Source: Microbacterium bovistercoris (GTDB taxonomy: Bacteria; Actinomycetota; Actinomycetes; Actinomycetales; Microbacteriaceae). From it: DNA of 64,000 nt. Under the pieces are notes generated by a model. It was not told the origin of the DNA. It did not search any database and saw nothing but the letters and a program-made list of their open reading frames with translations. Positions 52,331 through 64,000 of the stretch are shown here, one piece after another. The stretch is from positions 186,001 through 250,000 of the forward strand of contig NZ_QUAB01000047.1 of NCBI RefSeq assembly GCF_003387575.1, in the 5' to 3' direction. The stretch's first letter is position 1. Every line of letters starts with the position of its first letter. Both the position numbers and the translations under genes were made by a program.

Positions 52331-52933
52331 TCACATAGGTGGCAGTGCATCGGGCGATACACCGAGAAGGAGCTGGACGATCCGCCGGGTGTGCGCATCC
52401 TCCAGCTCGACTCCGCGCATGGATGAGCGGTAGAGGCTGTAGCCGGACAGGGCGTCGATCACGTCGTCGGCGTCGACATCCAGGCTGATCTGTCCGCGCT
52501 CCTTGCCGCGCGCGATGATCTCGCGAGCACGGGCGCGTCGAGCGGCGAAGTACCGCTCCCAGATGTGCGGGCGCACTTCGGGGGCGAGCATCGCGGACAG
52601 CAGGGATCCGGCGGAGGCGTGCCTCTCGTCGTCCGGCGCAAGGCCGCGGGTGATCTCCTGATTGATGGCGATGAGGTCTGTGACGACGTCGCCGGTGTCC
52701 ACCACGCCGGCGGGCGGCAGCGCGCGGGCGATGGCCTCTGCGGCGAGTTCACCGGGGGTGCTGAATCTGCGGTAGACGGCGGCCTTGCCGCAGCCGACCG
52801 CTGTCGCCAGCTGCTCGATGCGCATCCCGGCGAAGCCGCCGGCGATGATCACGCGCAGCGCCTCATCGAGGATGCGCTCGGTGAGTCCGGCATCTCGGGG
52901 CCTTCCGCCGCGCGGGCGAGCTTCTTCACTCAT
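52331..52933 (-). CDS. TetR-family transcriptional repressor
   Basis: A 200-residue repressor. The helix-turn-helix (about 18-65) reads LDEALRVIIAGGFAGMRIEQLATAVGCGKAAVYRRF; the rest is the ligand-binding helical domain. It heads a tetR-MFS-amidohydrolase unit on the minus strand. A 20-bp palindrome 28 bp upstream is the likely operator, so it probably represses its own operon and responds to the transported compound. Confidence 0.92.
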   Translation of the reverse strand: MSEEARPRGGRPRDAGLTERILDEALRVIIAGGFAGMRIEQLATAVGCGKAAVYRRFSTPGELAAEAIARALPPAGVVDTGDVVTDLIAINQEITRGLAPDDERHASAGSLLSAMLAPEVRPHIWERYFAARRARAREIIARGKERGQISLDVDADDVIDALSGYSLYRSSMRGVELEDAHTRRIVQLLLGVSPDALPPM

Positions 52934-52940
52934 GTGGGGG

Positions 52941-52946
52941 AAGGTA
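52941..52946 (-). promoter_or_regulatory. -10 box for tetR
   Basis: Minus-strand TACCTT, 7 nt before the ATG at 52933. The gap is a run of C followed by AC and contains no ribosome-binding site. Confidence 0.5.
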
Positions 52947-52960
52947 GCAGCTTTTCGATA

Positions 52961-52980
52961 GAAACGGAACGATCCGTTTC
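52961..52980. promoter_or_regulatory. Likely TetR operator
   Basis: GAAACGGAACGATCCGTTTC is a 20-bp near-perfect palindrome with one mismatched pair near the centre. It covers the -35 region of the tetR promoter. Confidence 0.6.
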
Positions 52981-53014
52981 ATATTCGACGCGATGATGGA
53001 TCCACACGCACCGC

Positions 53015-53020
53015 TAGACT
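53015..53020 (+). promoter_or_regulatory. -10 box for the thiM transcript
   Basis: TAGACT, placing the start point near 53027, just before the riboswitch. Confidence 0.5.
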
Positions 53021-53030
53021 TCCTCGCAGT

Positions 53031-53104
53031 GACACGGGGTGCCGCCACGGGCGGCTGAGAACACACCCGTCGAACCTGATCTAGTTCGTACTAGCGAAGG
53101 GATG
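53031..53104 (+). ncRNA. TPP riboswitch (THI element)
   Basis: The conserved aptamer blocks are in order: ACACGGGGTGC, then GGCTGAGAACACACCC, then GAACCTGATCTAG, then CTAGCGAAGGGA. The variable P3 stem between the first two is GCCGCCACGGGCGGC. The final AGGGA overlaps the ribosome-binding site of thiM (start 53111), so TPP binding most likely blocks translation. Confidence 0.95.
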
Positions 53105-53110
53105 TCGCCG

Positions 53111-53959
53111 ATGAGCGATCCTCTGCACCTGTCCGCCATCCTCGAGGACACCGCCCGCCTGCTGGAGGCGCTGCGCGCAGCGCCTCCGTTGACGCACTGC
53201 ATCACCAACACCGTGGTCACCGGCTTCACCGCCAATGTGCTGCTCGCCGTCGGCGCGGCTCCGGCCATGGTCGACATCGTCGGCGAGGCCGGGGTGTTCG
53301 CGTCGGTCGCCTCGGGGCTGCTGGTGAACCTCGGCACCCCGACCCCGGAGCAGCGCGCGGCGACGCTCGAGGCGGTGGGCGGAGCATCCGCGACCGGCAC
53401 ACCGTGGGTGCTCGACCCCGTGGCGATCGGAGTGCTGCCGATCCGCACCGATCTGGCCCGCGATCTGGTGGGGCGCCGTCCCACCGCCGTCCGCGGCAAC
53501 GCCTCCGAGATCCTCGCACTGGCGGGACTCAGCGCCGGCGGTCGCGGCGTGGACGCGACCGACACGACGGATGCCGCGGCGGGCGCCGCCCGGCTGCTCG
53601 CGCGAGAGCACGGCAGCGTCGTCGCCGTCTCCGGCGAGGTCGACCTGCTCACCGACGGAGAGAGCGAGGTGCGGATCGCGAACGGCACCGCCCTGCTCAC
53701 GCGGGTCACCGGCGGCGGCTGTGCGCTCGGTGCCGTGATGGCGGCGTTCCTCGGTGCGGCTCAGGGCATGGACATCCCCGCTCTACACGCCGTCGCCGCG
53801 GCATCCGTCGTCTACGAGATCGCCGCGGAACGCGCTGCCGAGACGTCGGAAGGGCCGGGCACCTTCGCCGTCGCTCTGCTCGACGCGCTCGCCGCGATCT
53901 CGCCGGCGGATCTCGCGGATGCGCGAGTCGAGGTCGCCGCGCTGGAGGCCGCGCGATGA
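53111..53959 (+). CDS. thiM: Hydroxyethylthiazole kinase
   Basis: A 282-residue ribokinase-like enzyme phosphorylating the thiazole moiety for thiamine salvage. [25 protein letters not shown] carries the substrate-site cysteine, GNASEILAL and [15 protein letters not shown] the ATP and catalytic residues. ATG at 53111 has GAAGGGA spaced about 8 nt within the riboswitch tail; ATG at 53102 would leave none. It overlaps the next gene by 4 nt. Confidence 0.95.
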   Translation: MSDPLHLSAILEDTARLLEALRAAPPLTHCITNTVVTGFTANVLLAVGAAPAMVDIVGEAGVFASVASGLLVNLGTPTPEQRAATLEAVGGASATGTPWVLDPVAIGVLPIRTDLARDLVGRRPTAVRGNASEILALAGLSAGGRGVDATDTTDAAAGAARLLAREHGSVVAVSGEVDLLTDGESEVRIANGTALLTRVTGGGCALGAVMAAFLGAAQGMDIPALHAVAAASVVYEIAAERAAETSEGPGTFAVALLDALAAISPADLADARVEVAALEAAR

Positions 53960-56094
53960 GCCTCGACCTCTCGCTCTACCTCGTCACGGATGCCGCGCTG
54001 AGCGGGCCCCGCGGCGTCGCGGCGGTCGTCGCCGAGGCCGTCGCCGGGGGCGCGCGCATCGTGCAACTGCGCGACAAGAACGCGACCGAGGCCGAGATCG
54101 TCGACCAGCTCGTCGAGCTGTCCGCCGTGATCGCCGGGCGAGCGCTGCTGGTCGTCGACGATCGCCTCGACGCCGCGCTCGAGGCGCGCCGTCGCGGTGC
54201 GCGTGTCGACGGCGTGCACCTCGGCCAGTCGGACGCCTCGGTGCTCGACGCTCGTGCCGCGCTCGGTCCCGACGCGATCGTCGGCCTCACCGCGAACCGC
54301 TCAGAGCACCTCGACGCCGTGCGCGCGCTGCCGGCCGGTACGGTCGACTATCTCGGCGTCGGCGTCGTGCACCCCACGACGACCAAGCCCGACCACCCGC
54401 CGGCACTCGGCATCGAGGGATTCGCCGCGTTCGTCGCTCAGAGCCCGCTGCCGTGCGTCGCGATCGGCGGGGTCGGACTCGACGATGTCGCACCGCTGCG
54501 CGACGCCGGCGCAGCCGGTGTAGCGGTCGTCTCCGCCATCTGCGCCGCGGACGACCCCCGCAGTGCGACTCGTGCGTTCCTGCGCGCCTGGCATGGCACG
54601 CGCCCGCCTCGCGTGCTGAGCATCGCCGGCAGCGACCCGTCCGGTGGTGCCGGGATCCAGGCCGACCTCAAGTCGATCGCCGCGAACGGAGGCTACGGCA
54701 TGGCGGCGATCACCGCTCTGACAGCCCAGAACACGCGGGGCGTGCGCGACGTGCACGTGCCGCCCGCAGAGTTCCTCCGCGAGCAGCTGGACGCACTCGC
54801 CGATGACGTGGACATCGACGCGGTGAAGATCGGGATGCTCGCCGATGCGGAGATCATCCGCACGGTGGGGGACTGGCTCGACCGGGTGCGCCCCGAGACC
54901 GTCGTCGTCGATCCGGTCATGGTCGCCACGAGCGGCGACCGGCTTCTGGACACAGCAGCCGAGGACGCACTGCGCGACCTGCTGCCGCTCGCCGATGTCG
55001 TCACACCGAACCTGCCGGAGTTGGCCGCGCTCGCCCGCGAACAGCCGGCGCAGAACTGGGGGTCGGCGCAGGAGCAGGCCGCTCGTCTCTCGGAGCGCTA
55101 CGGAGTGCTCGTGCTGGTCAAGGGCGGTCACCTGGACTCCGCCGAGGTGCCCGACGCCCTGGTCGGCCCCGACGGTGCGCTCGCCGCGTTCTCGGGCCCG
55201 CGGATAGTCACCGTCAATACGCACGGCACCGGATGCTCGCTCTCCTCCGCCCTCGCCACACGACGCGCCCGCGGTGCCGACTGGGCCACAGCGGTCGCCG
55301 AGGCACGTGCCTGGCTGCGCGAGTCGATCGCCGCGGCCTCAGGACTCGACGTCGGCCGCGGGCACGGGCCGGTGTCGCACTTCGCCGGCCTGTGGACGCG
55401 CGGCGGGCTCGACACGGCGCCGACAGCGGCAGGAATCGCTGACGAGTGGTGGCAGCGCATCACCGGCATCCGCCGCGGAATCGACGACCTGCCCTTCATC
55501 CGGGCCCTCGCCGACGGCACGCTGCCGCGGGACGCCTTCGTGTTCTACCTCGCGCAGGACGCGCTGTACCTGCGCGAGTACGCGCGGGTGCTGGCGGCGG
55601 CAGCGTCGCTGGCGCCGACCTCCGCCGAGCAGGCGTTCTGGGCGCAGGGGGCGCAGGGGGCGATCGCCGGTGAGCTCGAACTGCACGAGTCCTGGCTGAG
55701 TGCCGAACGTACGTTCGCGGCGGATCCTGGTCCGGTCACGAACGCCTACCTCGATCACCTCCGCTCGGTCGCCTTCGGCGGCGACTACGCGGAGCTCGTC
55801 GCGGCGGTGCTGCCCTGTTACTGGCTGTACGCCGATCTGGGGGAGCGGCTCGGGGCCGGCGTCTTCGGCGCCTACGCGCTGGATCCAGCGCATCCGTACG
55901 CCTCATGGCTGTCGACGTACGCCGATCCCGGGTTCGCCGAGGCGAACCGGCGCGCGATCGCGATCGTCACGTCAGCGGCGGCGGATGCCGCGCCTGAGAC
56001 GCGCGCCCGCATGTACGCGGCATTCGAGCGCGCCGCACAGCTCGAGCTGGACTTCTTCGCCGCTCCGCTGCCGGAGGCCGCCGCAGTTCTGTGA
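53956..56094 (+). CDS. Trifunctional ThiE-ThiD-TenA fusion
   Basis: A 712-residue fusion. ThiE (about 1-212) joins HMP-PP and thiazole phosphate: [24 protein letters not shown] [13 protein letters not shown], and phosphate loop AIGGVGLDD. ThiD (about 218-475) phosphorylates [39 protein letters not shown] and [14 protein letters not shown]. TenA (about 490-712) has [16 protein letters not shown] and Cys621 in LPCYW, so it belongs to the cysteine-containing group that salvages aminopyrimidine. All three domains look complete. ATG overlaps the thiM stop. A reading extending further upstream overlaps thiM and is rejected. Confidence 0.93.
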   Translation: MSLDLSLYLVTDAALSGPRGVAAVVAEAVAGGARIVQLRDKNATEAEIVDQLVELSAVIAGRALLVVDDRLDAALEARRRGARVDGVHLGQSDASVLDARAALGPDAIVGLTANRSEHLDAVRALPAGTVDYLGVGVVHPTTTKPDHPPALGIEGFAAFVAQSPLPCVAIGGVGLDDVAPLRDAGAAGVAVVSAICAADDPRSATRAFLRAWHGTRPPRVLSIAGSDPSGGAGIQADLKSIAANGGYGMAAITALTAQNTRGVRDVHVPPAEFLREQLDALADDVDIDAVKIGMLADAEIIRTVGDWLDRVRPETVVVDPVMVATSGDRLLDTAAEDALRDLLPLADVVTPNLPELAALAREQPAQNWGSAQEQAARLSERYGVLVLVKGGHLDSAEVPDALVGPDGALAAFSGPRIVTVNTHGTGCSLSSALATRRARGADWATAVAEARAWLRESIAAASGLDVGRGHGPVSHFAGLWTRGGLDTAPTAAGIADEWWQRITGIRRGIDDLPFIRALADGTLPRDAFVFYLAQDALYLREYARVLAAAASLAPTSAEQAFWAQGAQGAIAGELELHESWLSAERTFAADPGPVTNAYLDHLRSVAFGGDYAELVAAVLPCYWLYADLGERLGAGVFGAYALDPAHPYASWLSTYADPGFAEANRRAIAIVTSAAADAAPETRARMYAAFERAAQLELDFFAAPLPEAAAVL

Positions 56095-56109
56095 CGACCG
56101 GGATTTGCG

Positions 56110-56143
56110 CATGCCGCGGCGAGGGCGATATCGTCGCGGCATG
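56110..56143 (+). terminator. Hairpin after the thiamine unit
   Basis: CATGCCGCGGCGA and TCGTCGCGGCATG form a 13-bp stem with one G-U pair around an 8-nt loop, 15 nt after the fusion gene. No T-run follows. Confidence 0.6.
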
Positions 56144-56171
56144 TCCTCGGCCGTCATCGCTCCCGCCTCGC

Positions 56172-56204
56172 GGTTCCTGAGCGAGCGCAGCGAGACGAAG
56201 GGCG
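56172..56204 (+). repeat. 33-bp dispersed repeat, copy 2
   Basis: GGTTCCTGAGCGA to GACGAAGGGCG, 30 of 33 identical to the copy in ligD. It lies in the 251-bp gap between the thiamine fusion and argC; the rest of this gap (56205-56333) holds nothing I recognise. Confidence 0.7.
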
Positions 56205-56333
56205 TGCTGAGCGCTGCTCCCGTGCGCCGACGCCGCAGCGGCCGCCGACTCTAGGCGACCCTGCGCTCCCGTCCTGCGTTCGGATGGGTCGAGTGCCGGT
56301 GTCGCCGCCCCGGTCCTCCCCACCTCCGACCGT

Positions 56334-56339
56334 TAAGGT
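56334..56339 (+). promoter_or_regulatory. -10 box for the arg operon
   Basis: TAAGGT, then 6 nt, then the argC ATG at 56346. I see no ArgR-like box of clear quality around it. Confidence 0.5.
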
Positions 56340-56345
56340 AGATCC

Positions 56346-57398
56346 ATGACGTTTTCCGTCGCCGTCTCCGGCGCTTCCGGCTATGCGGGCGGCGAGATCC
56401 TGCGCCTTCTCGCCGCGCATCCCGACATCGAGATCCGCACCGTCACCGCGCATTCCAACGCCGGCCAGCCGCTCGTGCAGCACCAGCCGCACCTGCGTTC
56501 GCTCGCCCATCTGACGCTGCAGGACACGACTCCCGAGATCCTCTCCGGGCACGACATCGTCTTCCTCGCCCTGCCTCACGGCCAGTCAGGGCAGTACACC
56601 GACGCGCTCGGCGACGCACCGCTCGTCATCGACGCGGGCGCCGATCACCGGCTCACCTCGCAGGAAGCCTGGGACGCCTTCTACGGGGGCGGCTTCCACG
56701 AGCCGTGGACCTACGGCGTGCCCGAGCTCACCGTCGACGGAGTGAAGCAGCGCGAGTACCTGCGCGGTGCCACGCGCATCGCGGCGCCGGGCTGCAACGC
56801 GTCGACGGTCAGCCTCAGCCTGGCGCCCGGCGTGGCCGCGGGCGTCGTCGACCCGGGCGACATCGTCTCCGTGCTCGCGGTCGGGCCGTCCGGCGCCGGC
56901 AAGAGCCTCAAGCCGCACCTGCTCGGCAGCGAACTGCTCGGCACCGCCAACCCGTACGCAGTCGGCGGCACCCACCGGCACATCCCCGAGATCCGCCAGG
57001 CTCTGGCTGCGGCCGGCGGGGTCGCCGGTGATGGCATCCGCATCTCCTTCACCCCCGTGCTCGTGCCGATGGCCCGGGGCATCCTCGCCACCTCGACCGC
57101 GCCGATCGCGCCCGGAGCGAGCGACGCCGACATCCGGGACGCCTGGCAGCAGGCCTACGGCGACGAGACCTTCGTCCAGCTCCTCCCGGAGGGGCACTTC
57201 CCGCGCACCGCGGACGTGCTCGGCGCCAACACCGCGCTGATCGGACTCGCGATCGATCGCGCGGCGAACCGCGTCACCGTGGTCACCGCCGTCGACAACC
57301 TCGTCAAGGGCACCGCAGGCGCTGCCGTCCAGTCCATGAACATCGCGCTCGGCCTTCCCGAGGACCGCGCCCTCACCGTGAACGGAGTCGCACCGTGA
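56346..57398 (+). CDS. argC: N-acetyl-gamma-glutamyl-phosphate reductase
   Basis: A 350-residue NADPH-dependent reductase, third step to ornithine. The nucleotide loop is [16 protein letters not shown]; the catalytic cysteine is in [18 protein letters not shown]-type [11 protein letters not shown] and [14 protein letters not shown] residues follow. First gene of a tightly packed operon; GTGA overlap with argJ. Confidence 0.96.
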   Translation: MTFSVAVSGASGYAGGEILRLLAAHPDIEIRTVTAHSNAGQPLVQHQPHLRSLAHLTLQDTTPEILSGHDIVFLALPHGQSGQYTDALGDAPLVIDAGADHRLTSQEAWDAFYGGGFHEPWTYGVPELTVDGVKQREYLRGATRIAAPGCNASTVSLSLAPGVAAGVVDPGDIVSVLAVGPSGAGKSLKPHLLGSELLGTANPYAVGGTHRHIPEIRQALAAAGGVAGDGIRISFTPVLVPMARGILATSTAPIAPGASDADIRDAWQQAYGDETFVQLLPEGHFPRTADVLGANTALIGLAIDRAANRVTVVTAVDNLVKGTAGAAVQSMNIALGLPEDRALTVNGVAP

Positions 57399-58552
57399 CC
57401 GTCACCGCACCCCAGGGATTCGAGGCGGCCGGGGTCGCCGCCGGCCTGAAGTCGACAGGGAAGCCCGATGTCGCTGTGGTCGTGAACCGCGGCCCGCGCA
57501 AGGTCGGCACCGCCGTGTTCACGAGCAACCGCGCCAAGGCCAACCCGATCCTGTGGTCGCAGCAGGTCGTCGCCGACAAGGTCGTGGAGGCCGTCGTGCT
57601 CAACTCCGGCGGAGCGAACTGCTTCACCGGCGAGTTCGGCTTCCAGACCAGCCATCTCACCGCCGAGAAGGCCGCCGAGCTGCTGGGCGTGAGCGCCGGT
57701 GACATCGTGGTCTGCTCGACCGGACTGATCGGCACCGGCGACGAGGTCTTCCGCGCCAAGGTGCTCGACGGCGTCGAGCGCGGGATCGCAGGGCTGTCCG
57801 CCGAAGGCGGCCCGTCCGCCGCCGAGGCGATCATGACCACCGACACCGTTTCGAAGACCGCCGTCGTGGGCGGCGACGGCTGGACGATCGGCGGCATGGC
57901 GAAGGGCGCAGGGATGCTGGCGCCGGGCCTGGCCACGATGCTGGTCGTGATCACCACCGACGCCGACCTCGAGGCGCACGAGGCGGATGCCGCGCTGCGC
58001 CGCGCCACCGGCACGACTTTCGATCGCCTCGACTCCGACGGCTGCATGTCGACCAACGATCAGGTCACTCTTCTCGCCAACGGCGCCAGCGGCGTGAAGC
58101 CCGACCTCGACGCGTTCGACGAGGCGCTCGCCGACCTGTGCGCGCAGCTGGCCAAGAAGCTGCAGCAGGATGCCGAGGGCGCGAGCCACGACATCACCAT
58201 CGAGGTCCGCGGTGCGGCATCCGTCGCCGACGCCGTTGAGGTGGGCCGCTCGGTGGCCCGCAACAACCTCTTCAAGGCCGCGATCTTCGGCAACGACCCG
58301 AACTGGGGTCGTGTGCTCGCCGCGATCGGCACCACGAACGCCGAGTTCGACCCGTACGACACCGACGTCTTCATGAACGGCGTCCGCGTCTGCACCGCCG
58401 GTGGTCCCGATCGTCCGCGCGAGGAGGTCGACCTGACGCCGCGCGCGACCGACCTCATCATCGACCTGAAGGTCGGCGACGAGACCGCCACGATCCTCAC
58501 GAACGACCTCACCCACGACTACGTGCACGAGAACAGCGCCTACTCCTCATGA
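57395..58552 (+). CDS. argJ: Bifunctional glutamate N-acetyltransferase/ornithine acetyltransferase
   Basis: A 385-residue autoprocessing enzyme that recycles the acetyl group from acetylornithine to glutamate. The self-cleavage and nucleophile threonine is in [24 protein letters not shown] and [13 protein letters not shown] are typical. Its presence makes the pathway cyclic. GTG start; overlaps argB by 4 nt. Confidence 0.96.
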   Translation: MTVTAPQGFEAAGVAAGLKSTGKPDVAVVVNRGPRKVGTAVFTSNRAKANPILWSQQVVADKVVEAVVLNSGGANCFTGEFGFQTSHLTAEKAAELLGVSAGDIVVCSTGLIGTGDEVFRAKVLDGVERGIAGLSAEGGPSAAEAIMTTDTVSKTAVVGGDGWTIGGMAKGAGMLAPGLATMLVVITTDADLEAHEADAALRRATGTTFDRLDSDGCMSTNDQVTLLANGASGVKPDLDAFDEALADLCAQLAKKLQQDAEGASHDITIEVRGAASVADAVEVGRSVARNNLFKAAIFGNDPNWGRVLAAIGTTNAEFDPYDTDVFMNGVRVCTAGGPDRPREEVDLTPRATDLIIDLKVGDETATILTNDLTHDYVHENSAYSS

Positions 58553-59448
58553 CAGATCTGCAGGACACACCGCCCGACGTCGCCGCCGAGAAGGCCGCCA
58601 CGCTCATCGAATCGCTGCCGTGGCTGAAGAAGTTCCGCGACCAGATCGTCGTCGTCAAGTACGGCGGCAACGCCATGGTCTCGGATGAGCTGCAGGACGC
58701 CTTCGCCCAGGACATCGCCTACCTGCGCTATGTGGGCGTGCAGCCCGTCGTCGTGCACGGCGGCGGCCCGCAGATCTCGAACATGCTCGACCGGCTCGAC
58801 ATCCCCAGCGAGTTCAAGGGCGGCTACCGCGTCACCAACACCGAGGCGATCAGCGTCGTCCGCATGGTGCTCACCGGACAGGTCAACCCTCAGCTGGTGG
58901 GCAAGATCAACTCCCACGGACCGATCGCGACCGGCCTGAGCGGTGAGGACGCCGGCCTGTTCGGCGGCCGCCGTCGCGGCGTCATGATCGACGGCGAGGA
59001 GGTCGACCTCGGTCGCGTCGGCGACGTCGTGCAGGTCGACCCGACGCCGGTGCTCGACCACCTGGCGGCGGGTCGTATCCCCGTGGTCTCGTCGATCGCG
59101 CCCGACCTCGACCACCCGGGGCAGTCGCTGAACGTGAATGCGGATGCTGCGGCATCCGCTCTTGCGGTCGCGCTGGGCGCGCGCAAGCTCGTGATCCTCA
59201 CGGACGTGCCCGGTCTGTACGCCGACTGGCCCAATCGCGACTCGCTGGTGTCGCACCTGACCGCGGATGCGCTCACCGAGATGATGCCGCGTCTGGAGTC
59301 GGGGATGATCCCGAAGATGCGGGCCTGCCTCGACGCCGTCGAGGGCGGCGTCGACGCCGCCGCGATCATTGACGGACGGGTGCCGCACTCGGTGCTCGTC
59401 GAGCTGTTCACCAGCAAGGGAATCGGAACGGAAGTGGCGCTGGCATGA
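58549..59448 (+). CDS. argB: Acetylglutamate kinase
   Basis: A 299-residue amino-acid kinase. VVKYGGNAM and [13 protein letters not shown] form the phosphate and substrate sites; [28 protein letters not shown] binds ATP. It has the N-terminal helix (about 8-25, [13 protein letters not shown]) found in hexameric, arginine-inhibited forms, so feedback inhibition is likely. Overlaps both neighbours by 4 nt. Confidence 0.97.
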   Translation: MTDLQDTPPDVAAEKAATLIESLPWLKKFRDQIVVVKYGGNAMVSDELQDAFAQDIAYLRYVGVQPVVVHGGGPQISNMLDRLDIPSEFKGGYRVTNTEAISVVRMVLTGQVNPQLVGKINSHGPIATGLSGEDAGLFGGRRRGVMIDGEEVDLGRVGDVVQVDPTPVLDHLAAGRIPVVSSIAPDLDHPGQSLNVNADAAASALAVALGARKLVILTDVPGLYADWPNRDSLVSHLTADALTEMMPRLESGMIPKMRACLDAVEGGVDAAAIIDGRVPHSVLVELFTSKGIGTEVALA

Positions 59449-60665
59449 GCGACTGGCAGAACGACGCATCGCGCGACCTGATGAGCCTGGGCGGACGCCT
59501 CGCGCTGCTCACGCACGGCGAGGGATCGCACGTGTGGGATGACGCGGGCACCCGCTACCTGGACTTCCTCGGCGGTATCGCGGTGAACTGCCTCGGGCAC
59601 GCGCACCCCGTGTTCGTCGACGCCGTGTCCCGCCAGGCGGCGACGCTGGCGCACATCTCGAACTACTTCGCGTCGCCGGCGCAGCTCGAGCTCGCCGCGC
59701 GGCTGAAGCGCCTCGCCGGCACAGGGGAGCAGGGCCGGGTGTTCCTGACGAACTCGGGCACCGAGGCGAATGAGACCGCGATCAAGCTCGCCCGCCTGCA
59801 CGGGACTCTGCCAGTTCAAGGGCGCGAGACCGGTCGCACCACGATCCTCGTACTGGACGGAGCGTTCCACGGCCGCACCATGGGTGCGCTGTCGCTGACG
59901 CCCAAGCCGATCTACCGCGATCCGTTCCAGCCGGCCGTGCCGGATGTCCGCACCGTGCAGCACTCCATCGAGAGCCTCGAGGCGGCGTTCGACGACACGG
60001 TCGCGGCGATCTTCATCGAGCCCATCCAGGGCGAGGCGGGCGTCGTCGAGCTGCCGGACGGGTTCCTGCAGCGCGCCCGAGAGCTCGCAACCGCGCACGA
60101 CGCACTGCTGATTCTCGACGAGGTGCAGACCGGTTCCGGGCGCACGGGGGAGTGGTTCGCGTTCCAGAGGTTCGGGGTCGTGCCGGATGCGGTGACCCTG
60201 GCGAAGAGCATCGGCGCGGGCTTCCCGCTCGGAGCGCTCGTCACCTTCGGCACCGCCAGCGACCTGTTCTATCCGGGCACACACAACTCGACGTTCGGGG
60301 GCAATCCACTGGCCTCCGCCGTCGCGAACGCGGTCCTCGGCCACATCGAGGACGAGGACCTGCTCGCGAACGTGAACGTGCGCGGCGCCGAGCTGCGCGC
60401 CGGTGTCGAGGGCCTGCCGCTCGTCACCGGCACCCGTGGTGCCGGTCTGCTGATCGGCATCACCCTGTCGCATCCGGTCGCCGCCGCAGTGCGCGAGGCT
60501 GCGCACTCACGCGGACTCATCATCAACGCACCCACCGAGGACGCGATCCGCATCGCCCCCGCGTACACGATCGGCGACGCCGAGGTGGCGGAGTTCCTCG
60601 ACCTGTTCGGCCAGGCGCTCGGCGCCGTGGCATCCACGCTCACCCCTACGGAGACCCCCGCATGA
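59445..60665 (+). CDS. argD: Acetylornithine aminotransferase
   Basis: A 406-residue class III PLP aminotransferase. The PLP lysine is in [45 protein letters not shown] and [14 protein letters not shown] are present. ATG overlaps the argB stop; its own stop overlaps argF. Confidence 0.97.
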   Translation: MSDWQNDASRDLMSLGGRLALLTHGEGSHVWDDAGTRYLDFLGGIAVNCLGHAHPVFVDAVSRQAATLAHISNYFASPAQLELAARLKRLAGTGEQGRVFLTNSGTEANETAIKLARLHGTLPVQGRETGRTTILVLDGAFHGRTMGALSLTPKPIYRDPFQPAVPDVRTVQHSIESLEAAFDDTVAAIFIEPIQGEAGVVELPDGFLQRARELATAHDALLILDEVQTGSGRTGEWFAFQRFGVVPDAVTLAKSIGAGFPLGALVTFGTASDLFYPGTHNSTFGGNPLASAVANAVLGHIEDEDLLANVNVRGAELRAGVEGLPLVTGTRGAGLLIGITLSHPVAAAVREAAHSRGLIINAPTEDAIRIAPAYTIGDAEVAEFLDLFGQALGAVASTLTPTETPA

Positions 60666-61585
60666 CCCGCCACCTGCTGCGCGACGACGACCTGACCCCC
60701 GCCGAGCAGGCCGAGATCCTCGATCTCGCGCTCGAGTTGAAGAAGGACCGCTGGGCGAACAAGGCGCTCGAAGGGCCCCAGACCGTCGCCGTGATCTTCG
60801 ACAAGTCGTCCACCCGCACCCGCGTGTCGTTCGCGGTGGGCATCGCCGATCTGGGCGGTTCGCCGCTGATCATCTCGACGGCCAACAGCCAGCTCGGCGG
60901 CAAGGAGACGCCCTCGGACACCGCCCGGGTTCTGGAGCGCCAGGTCGCCGCGATCGTGTGGCGCACCTACGCCCAGTCCGGTCTGGAGGAGATGGCCCGC
61001 GGCACCCGGGTGCCGGTGATCAACGCTCTCTCCGATGACTTCCACCCGTGCCAGCTGCTCGCGGACCTGCTCACGATCCGTGAGCACAAGGGCGAGCTCG
61101 CCGGACTCACGCTGACCTTCTTCGGCGATGCCCGCAGCAACATGGCGCACTCCTATCTGCTGGCCGGCGTCACCGCCGGGATGCACGTGCGCATGGCATC
61201 GCCCGAGGCGTACGCGCCCCGTGAGGATGTGGTGGTCGACGCCGAGCGCCGCGCCGCCGAGACCGGCGGCTCTGTCACCCTGCTCGACGATCCCCGCGAG
61301 GCCGCCCTCGGCGCCGACGTCATCGTCACCGACACCTGGGTGTCGATGGGCAAGGAGGAGGAGAAGCAGCAGCGCCTACGCGACCTCGGCGGGTTCAAGG
61401 TGACCTCCGAGATCATGAGCCTCGCCGACCCCGAGTCGATCTTCATCCACTGCCTGCCGGCCGACCGCGGCTACGAGGTCGACTCCGAGGTCATCGACGG
61501 CGAGCAGAGCGTCGTCTGGGACGAGGCGGAGAACCGCCTGCACGCGCAGAAGGCGCTGCTGGTGTGGCTGCTGCGTCAAGGATGA
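60662..61585 (+). CDS. argF: Ornithine carbamoyltransferase
   Basis: A 307-residue transcarbamylase making citrulline. Carbamoyl-phosphate loop DKSSTRTRVSF, FHPCQLLADLLTI, and the ornithine loop HCLPADRG are all visible. ATG at 60662 overlaps argD. Many actinobacterial operons have argR next; here a membrane protein gene follows 4 nt later. Confidence 0.97.
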   Translation: MTRHLLRDDDLTPAEQAEILDLALELKKDRWANKALEGPQTVAVIFDKSSTRTRVSFAVGIADLGGSPLIISTANSQLGGKETPSDTARVLERQVAAIVWRTYAQSGLEEMARGTRVPVINALSDDFHPCQLLADLLTIREHKGELAGLTLTFFGDARSNMAHSYLLAGVTAGMHVRMASPEAYAPREDVVVDAERRAAETGGSVTLLDDPREAALGADVIVTDTWVSMGKEEEKQQRLRDLGGFKVTSEIMSLADPESIFIHCLPADRGYEVDSEVIDGEQSVVWDEAENRLHAQKALLVWLLRQG

Positions 61586-61589
61586 CCTG

Positions 61590-64000
<2,411 letters not shown>

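Noticed and set aside
53404..53955. Upstream extension of the ThiE-ThiD-TenA frame over thiM
   Set aside because: The added residues are Arg/Gly shadow sequence, and ATG 53956 overlapping the thiM stop starts exactly at the ThiE fold.

Overview
The window is a high-GC chromosomal segment from an actinobacterium, most likely Microbacteriaceae and close to Microbacterium. Evidence for this: GTG and ATG starts in dense 4-nt overlapping operons, a DUF3039 protein, a gluABCD-type glutamate transporter, a LigD/Ku pair, a lexA gene divergent from a LysM gene, and TANNNT -10 boxes sitting 6-9 nt before start codons. Nearly all of it is core chromosome. I see no rRNA, insertion sequence, prophage or CRISPR array, and no gene-free gap exceeds 300 bases.

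Layout: (1) 1-7.3 kb: end of a membrane protein gene, DUF3039, nicotinate phosphoribosyltransferase (minus strand), then a murein-recycling and housekeeping run nagZ-like, murQ, murI, rph, rdgB. (2) 7.4-8.1 kb: an AT-richer orphan gene with a HEPN-like motif. (3) 8.2-13.4 kb: cation efflux, LigD (minus) divergent from Ku, DedA (minus), tRNA-Leu(UAG) (minus). (4) 13.5-17.9 kb: a compact Tad/Flp pilus cluster. (5) 17.9-24.9 kb: MFS transporter, prfB, two paralogous DUF2510 membrane proteins, ftsE-ftsX, smpB. (6) 24.9-28.3 kb: S9 peptidase, a 19-bp repeat array, lexA and the divergent LysM gene. (7) 28.4-33.7 kb: hisC-hisB-hisH, hisA/priA, SseB-like, DUF3626, DUF1844. (8) 33.9-36.1 kb: infC (ATC start), rpmI, rplT and an rRNA/tRNA methyltransferase. 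(9) 36.2-42.6 kb: glutamate ABC transporter gluABCD, then a divergent gluconate kinase/permease pair. (10) 42.6-49.6 kb: pheS-pheT, a large ATP-binding LuxR regulator (minus), and a divergent small gene. (11) 49.6-52.9 kb: TetR, MFS and M20 amidohydrolase in one minus-strand unit. (12) 53.0-56.1 kb: TPP riboswitch, thiM and a ThiE-ThiD-TenA fusion. (13) 56.3-64 kb: argC-J-B-D-F, a membrane acyltransferase-like gene, and argH running off the right edge.

Functional links: the thi cluster looks like a salvage and coupling unit (thiazole kinase, HMP/HMP-P kinase, aminopyrimidine hydrolase, thiamine-phosphate synthase) under TPP control. The arg genes form an acetyl-cycling pathway, with ArgJ making a separate ArgA largely unnecessary. 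LigD and Ku form a two-component end-joining system. LexA with the LysM gene resembles the lexA/Rv2719c (ChiZ) and lexA/divS arrangements of mycobacteria and corynebacteria, where the partner delays division after DNA damage.

The most notable items are the widespread leaderless-type promoters, the AUC start of infC, the trifunctional thiamine fusion, the compositional-outlier HEPN-like orphan, a 33-bp dispersed repeat lying inside the LigD interdomain linker, and the 19-bp repeat array beside lexA. I found no clearly new multi-gene system. The HEPN-like orphan and the TetR-MFS-amidohydrolase unit are the best candidates for unexplored biology.
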